Part shown: piece by piece, positions 61,495 to 64,000 of the stretch
How positions within the stretch are numbered: position 1 is the stretch's first letter
How the letters are laid out: each line of letters begins with the position of its first letter
Assembly (NCBI GenBank): GCA_015200345.1
Contig: CP054187.1
Coordinates: forward strand, 3,704,470-3,768,469
From: Planctomycetia bacterium
Lineage (GTDB): Bacteria; Planctomycetota; Phycisphaerae; UBA1845; UTPLA1
DNA length: 64,000 nt
Reading direction: 5' to 3'
Made by a program: the position numbers and the translations under genes
Notes under the pieces: model-generated
What the model was told of the DNA's origin: nothing
The model's database searches: none
Seen by the model: the letters and a program-made list of their open reading frames with translations, nothing else

Positions 61495-62670
61495 ATGCGA
61501 ATTAGGTGGCGAGGTTTGGAGTTGCCGACCCGTGTGGTGCGGGATGACGCGACCAGCACGCCGACGTATGGGCGGTTTTTGATTGAGCCGTTTGAGCGCG
61601 GTTTCGGCACAACGGTGGGGAACAGTCTGCGCCGCATCCTCTTGAGCAGCCTGGAGGGTGCCGCGGTGACGCATGTCCGGATCAAGGGCGCGGACCATGA
61701 GTTCATGTCGCTACCGGGCGTTCTGGAAGACGTCACCAACATCATTTTGAACGTGAAGTCGCTCATCGTTCGTTTGAGCGGTGAGACGCCCAAGGCGATG
61801 CGCGTTTGTGTGAAGGGCCAGGCCAAGACGATGACGCCGATCCGGGCTGATCAGATCGTCTGTGATCCTGCAATTGAGATCATCAACAAGGACCAGCTTC
61901 TTTGCACGTTGACGGACGCGACTGAATTCGACATGGAAATGACCGTCGCGCACGGGCGCAGCTATGCGACGGCAGACGACAACAAGCAGGGTGAGGATCA
62001 GGTCATCGGGATCATCCCGGTCGATTCGGTTTTCAGCCCGGTGAATCGCGTTCGCTATCGGGTGGAAGACACGCGCGTCGGCCAGCGCACGAACTATGAT
62101 CGACTCGTGCTGGAAATCTGGACCAACGGCACGATCACGCCGGAGATGGCGCTGGTCGAAGCCGCCAAGATTCTCCGCAAGCATCTCAATCCGTTCGTCC
62201 AGTACTTTGAGTTGGGCAGCGGTCTGGCCATTGAGACGGCCGATGGACAGGGCGATGCGGCGTCGAGCGCGCCGGACGAGGGCATCCTGGCGATGCCGAT
62301 ATCGCGGCTGGAGCTGTCGGTCCGGTCGAGCAATTGTCTCGCGTCGGCGCAAATCGCGACGATTGGCGAATTGGTGCAGATGGACGAGAGCAGCCTGCTG
62401 AAGCTGCGAAGCTTCGGGAAGACCTCGCTGAACGAAGTGAAGCGCAAGCTGGCGGAGCACGGCCTATCACTCAAGGACGCTCAACCGATAGATGAGAGTG
62501 GCGAGCTGGACGACCACCGGGGCGGCGAAGGCGTGCAGTCGTCGTCTGGGATGCTGGGCGGGTTGGATTCCGGTTCGATGCCGGCGTCGGGCGCTTTGGA
62601 TTCCATGAGCGGGCATTATTCACCGCCGTCGGGAGATCCGGCCGCCAGTAACCCGGGGTTCAACGGTTGA
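61495..62670 (+). CDS. rpoA: DNA-directed RNA polymerase subunit alpha
   Basis: A protein of 391 residues from ATG 61495 (MRIRWRGLELPTRVVRDD), preceded by GGGAGGTC at 6-13 nt. This N-terminus is the one used in Planctomycetota. An in-frame ATG at 61366 overlaps the rpsD stop and would add 43 residues without known homology. N-terminal dimerisation domain: YGRFLIEPFERGFGTTVGNSLRRILLSSLEG, GVLEDVTNIILNVKSL. C-terminal domain: SRLELSVRSSNCLASAQIATIGELVQMDESSLLKLRSFGKTSLNEVKRKLAEHGLSL. A Ser/Gly-rich tail follows (about 345-391). Confidence 0.96.
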   Translation: MRIRWRGLELPTRVVRDDATSTPTYGRFLIEPFERGFGTTVGNSLRRILLSSLEGAAVTHVRIKGADHEFMSLPGVLEDVTNIILNVKSLIVRLSGETPKAMRVCVKGQAKTMTPIRADQIVCDPAIEIINKDQLLCTLTDATEFDMEMTVAHGRSYATADDNKQGEDQVIGIIPVDSVFSPVNRVRYRVEDTRVGQRTNYDRLVLEIWTNGTITPEMALVEAAKILRKHLNPFVQYFELGSGLAIETADGQGDAASSAPDEGILAMPISRLELSVRSSNCLASAQIATIGELVQMDESSLLKLRSFGKTSLNEVKRKLAEHGLSLKDAQPIDESGELDDHRGGEGVQSSSGMLGGLDSGSMPASGALDSMSGHYSPPSGDPAASNPGFNG

Positions 62671-62733
62671 CGGGGTTGTTTTCGATCGACCGGCGCGCGG
62701 CGCAAACAGACGAAGCAGTGAAGGTAAGACACC

Positions 62734-63405
62734 ATGCGACACAAGAAATCCGGACGACACCTGGCCCGCACGACGGCGCATCATCTGGCCATGCGGCGTA
62801 ATATGGCCCAGAGTTTGTTTCAGTACGGTCAAATTGAAACGACGCTGATCAAGGCGAAGGAAGTTCGGCCGTTCGTTGAGCGGCTGATTACCCTCGCGCG
62901 GCGCAACACGCTGGCAAGCCGCCAGCGGATCCTGTCGATGCTGAACGATCGCGCCTGTATTCTTCCAGAACAGCAGGAGGCCTACGAGGCAATGAGCTAC
63001 GCCGATCGCGAGCGCGTTCTTCGCGCTCGTACCGGCCGGCGTCATCGAACCGGGGCCGTCCCGGCCAGCTACAACAAGAATAAGTTTACGTTTGTCGCCA
63101 CGTCGGTGGTGCACCGGCTGGTGACGGATATCGCCCCGAAGTTCGCCGATCGCCCGGGTGGCTATACGCGGATTGTCCGGTTGGCCAAGCGGCGCGTCGG
63201 CGACGGCACCGATCTCGCCCTGCTCCAGTTGGTCGGGTTTGACGATCAGAAGCCCAGCGACTTGAAGAAGGTGGTCGGCAGTCGCCGCCGGAAGACTGCG
63301 GAGCGGAAGCGCGCGCTGGAGGGCAAGCGCACCAAGCCGGTCAAGGCCAGCGTGAAGGCCGTCTCGGCGTCGCCGGCGAGTGACGCCGGCAAGTCGACTG
63401 AATGA
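62734..63405 (+). CDS. rplQ: 50S ribosomal protein L17 with long C-terminal extension
   Basis: A protein of 223 residues against 127 in E. coli. Start MRHKKSGRHLARTTAHHLAM; core MAQSLFQYGQIETTLIKAKEVRPFVERLITLARR, followed by an insertion (about 65-120: SMLNDRACILPEQQEAYE..., TGRRHRTGAVPASYNKNKF), then VHRLVTDIAPKFADRPGGYTRIVRLAKRRVGDGTDLALLQLVG and a basic tail (about 180-223). Extended L17 forms are known in other phyla. Ends the alpha operon. Confidence 0.93.
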   Translation: MRHKKSGRHLARTTAHHLAMRRNMAQSLFQYGQIETTLIKAKEVRPFVERLITLARRNTLASRQRILSMLNDRACILPEQQEAYEAMSYADRERVLRARTGRRHRTGAVPASYNKNKFTFVATSVVHRLVTDIAPKFADRPGGYTRIVRLAKRRVGDGTDLALLQLVGFDDQKPSDLKKVVGSRRRKTAERKRALEGKRTKPVKASVKAVSASPASDAGKSTE

Positions 63406-63433
63406 CGCGATTTTGACATGCTCGGGGCCGTCC

Positions 63434-63853
63434 ATGTCCGGTCCATGCATATTTTGCAAGATCACCGAGGGAGTGATTCCTTCCCGGCGGATCTATTCCG
63501 ATGAGCATTGCACCGCCTTTCTGGACATTGCTCCGCTGGCTCCGGGGCATACGCTGGTTGTTCCGCGCCAGCATGTCACCAACCTGCTGGATTGTTCCGC
63601 GGACGCGCTGGCCGCAGTGACGCGAGCGTTGCCGCGCCTCGCGACGGCTCTGGTTGCCGCGACGGGGGCGACGGGTTTGAATCTCCTTCAGAATAGCGGC
63701 GCCAGCAGCGGGCAGGTGGTCATGCATCTGCATTTTCACCTGATTCCGCGCCGCGACGGTGACGGTCTTGGCTATCGGTGGAACGCCGGCAGCTACGCGC
63801 CCGGCGAGGCGGAATCGTTGCAAGATCTCCTGATCAAGCAACTCCAATCGTAA
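63434..63853 (+). CDS. HIT family protein (histidine triad)
   Basis: A protein of 139 residues from ATG 63434 (MSGPCIFCKITEGVIPSRRI). The CIFC N-terminal zinc-type motif, LDIAPLAPGHTLVVPRQHV and GLNLLQNSGASSGQVVMHLHFHLIPRR give the HIT/Hint-type nucleotide-binding fold with the HLHFH triad. Hydrolyses adenosine phosphoramidate-like or dinucleoside substrates; exact substrate undetermined. It is 28 bp after rplQ, so may belong to the same transcript. Confidence 0.93.
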   Translation: MSGPCIFCKITEGVIPSRRIYSDEHCTAFLDIAPLAPGHTLVVPRQHVTNLLDCSADALAAVTRALPRLATALVAATGATGLNLLQNSGASSGQVVMHLHFHLIPRRDGDGLGYRWNAGSYAPGEAESLQDLLIKQLQS

Positions 63854-63903
63854 GTCAGCCGCAGTTCGCAGTTCGCGTGCTGTCGCGCGTGCGCGGGGTC
63901 GCG

Positions 63904-63909
63904 TATAAT
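63904..63909 (+). promoter_or_regulatory. Candidate -10 box upstream of the last partial gene
   Basis: Perfect TATAAT in the context GCGTATAATC, 50 bp before ATG 63959. The -35 region is weak. It suggests a new transcription unit starts here. Confidence 0.4.
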
Positions 63910-63958
63910 CGCCGCGCGAAGCCGTTGAGGGCCGCAACGCGCGGGAGGTAAAGGCGTG

Positions 63959-64000
63959 ATGAATGACGTGCGACGCGAGCAGGGAGGATCCGGCCGGAGG
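63959..64000 (+). CDS. Start of a gene cut off by the window end
   Basis: ATG 63959 (or GTG 63956) follows GGGAGGTAA by 6-8 nt and a TATAAT box 50 bp away. Only 14 codons are present (MNDVRREQGGSGRR), so the product cannot be identified. Confidence 0.45.
   Translation, partial: MNDVRREQGGSGRR

Noticed and set aside
1-64000. CRISPR arrays, tRNA, rRNA or tmRNA genes
   Set aside because: No regularly spaced direct repeats and no cloverleaf or rRNA-like segments were seen in the intergenic gaps; a covariance-model search would be the decisive test.

Overview
The window is a GC-rich bacterial chromosome segment with dense protein-coding genes on both strands. I see no rRNA, tRNA, CRISPR array, transposase or phage gene. 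The likely source is a member of the Planctomycetota, possibly Phycisphaerae-like or uncultured. This is inferred from three things: the RpoA N-terminus (MRIRWRGLELP), the cluster of vWA-type membrane protein, DUF4175-like coiled-coil protein, squalene-cyclase-like repeat protein and NPCBM-like protein at the left end, and a spc operon that lacks rpmD and infA at their usual places.

Left part (1-7270): five co-directional genes, several with ATGA overlaps, encode envelope or secreted proteins. From 7 to 34 kb is a mosaic of housekeeping and accessory genes: a TMTC-like TPR membrane protein, folP, two glutamate dehydrogenase paralogues, a YifB/ComM-type AAA ATPase, a DUF502 protein, a second DUF4175-like coiled-coil protein with a DnaJ-type zinc motif, rmlD, a cyclic-nucleotide-binding-domain protein, a DUF255 thioredoxin-like lipoprotein, sppA, queG, two amidohydrolases and a MATE transporter. 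From 34 to 44 kb come rplU, a rhomboid protease with a C-terminal helical/TPR region, a MoeB/ThiF-like E1 enzyme, several lipoproteins and small membrane proteins, a lipoprotein joining an inactive thioredoxin fold to a FlgO/CsgG-like domain, two peptidyl-prolyl isomerases (one a cyclophilin-FKBP fusion) and a Wzt-type ABC ATPase.

Right part (44.3-63.9 kb): fusA, then a nearly complete S10-spc-alpha ribosomal protein superoperon: rpsJ-rplCDWB-rpsS-rplV-rpsC-rplP-rpmC-rpsQ-rplNXE-rpsN-rpsH-rplFR-rpsE-rplO-secY-adk-map-rpmJ-rpsMKD-rpoA-rplQ, then a HIT-family gene. Order is canonical except that L30 and IF-1 are missing and rpsL, rpsG and tuf are absent next to fusA.

Observations most worth following: (1) a 244-bp tract about 97% identical between two otherwise diverged gdh genes in opposite orientation, best explained by recent gene conversion; (2) a run of four hairpins plus a terminator-like hairpin between sppA and the DUF255 gene, a candidate structured RNA; (3) a rho-independent terminator or attenuator inside the S10 operon between rplC and rplD; (4) three genes (folP, yifB, queG) with a -10-like hexamer 7-8 bp before ATG and no ribosome-binding site, suggesting leaderless mRNAs; (5) unusual domain fusions. 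I found no clear new defence or biosynthetic system.
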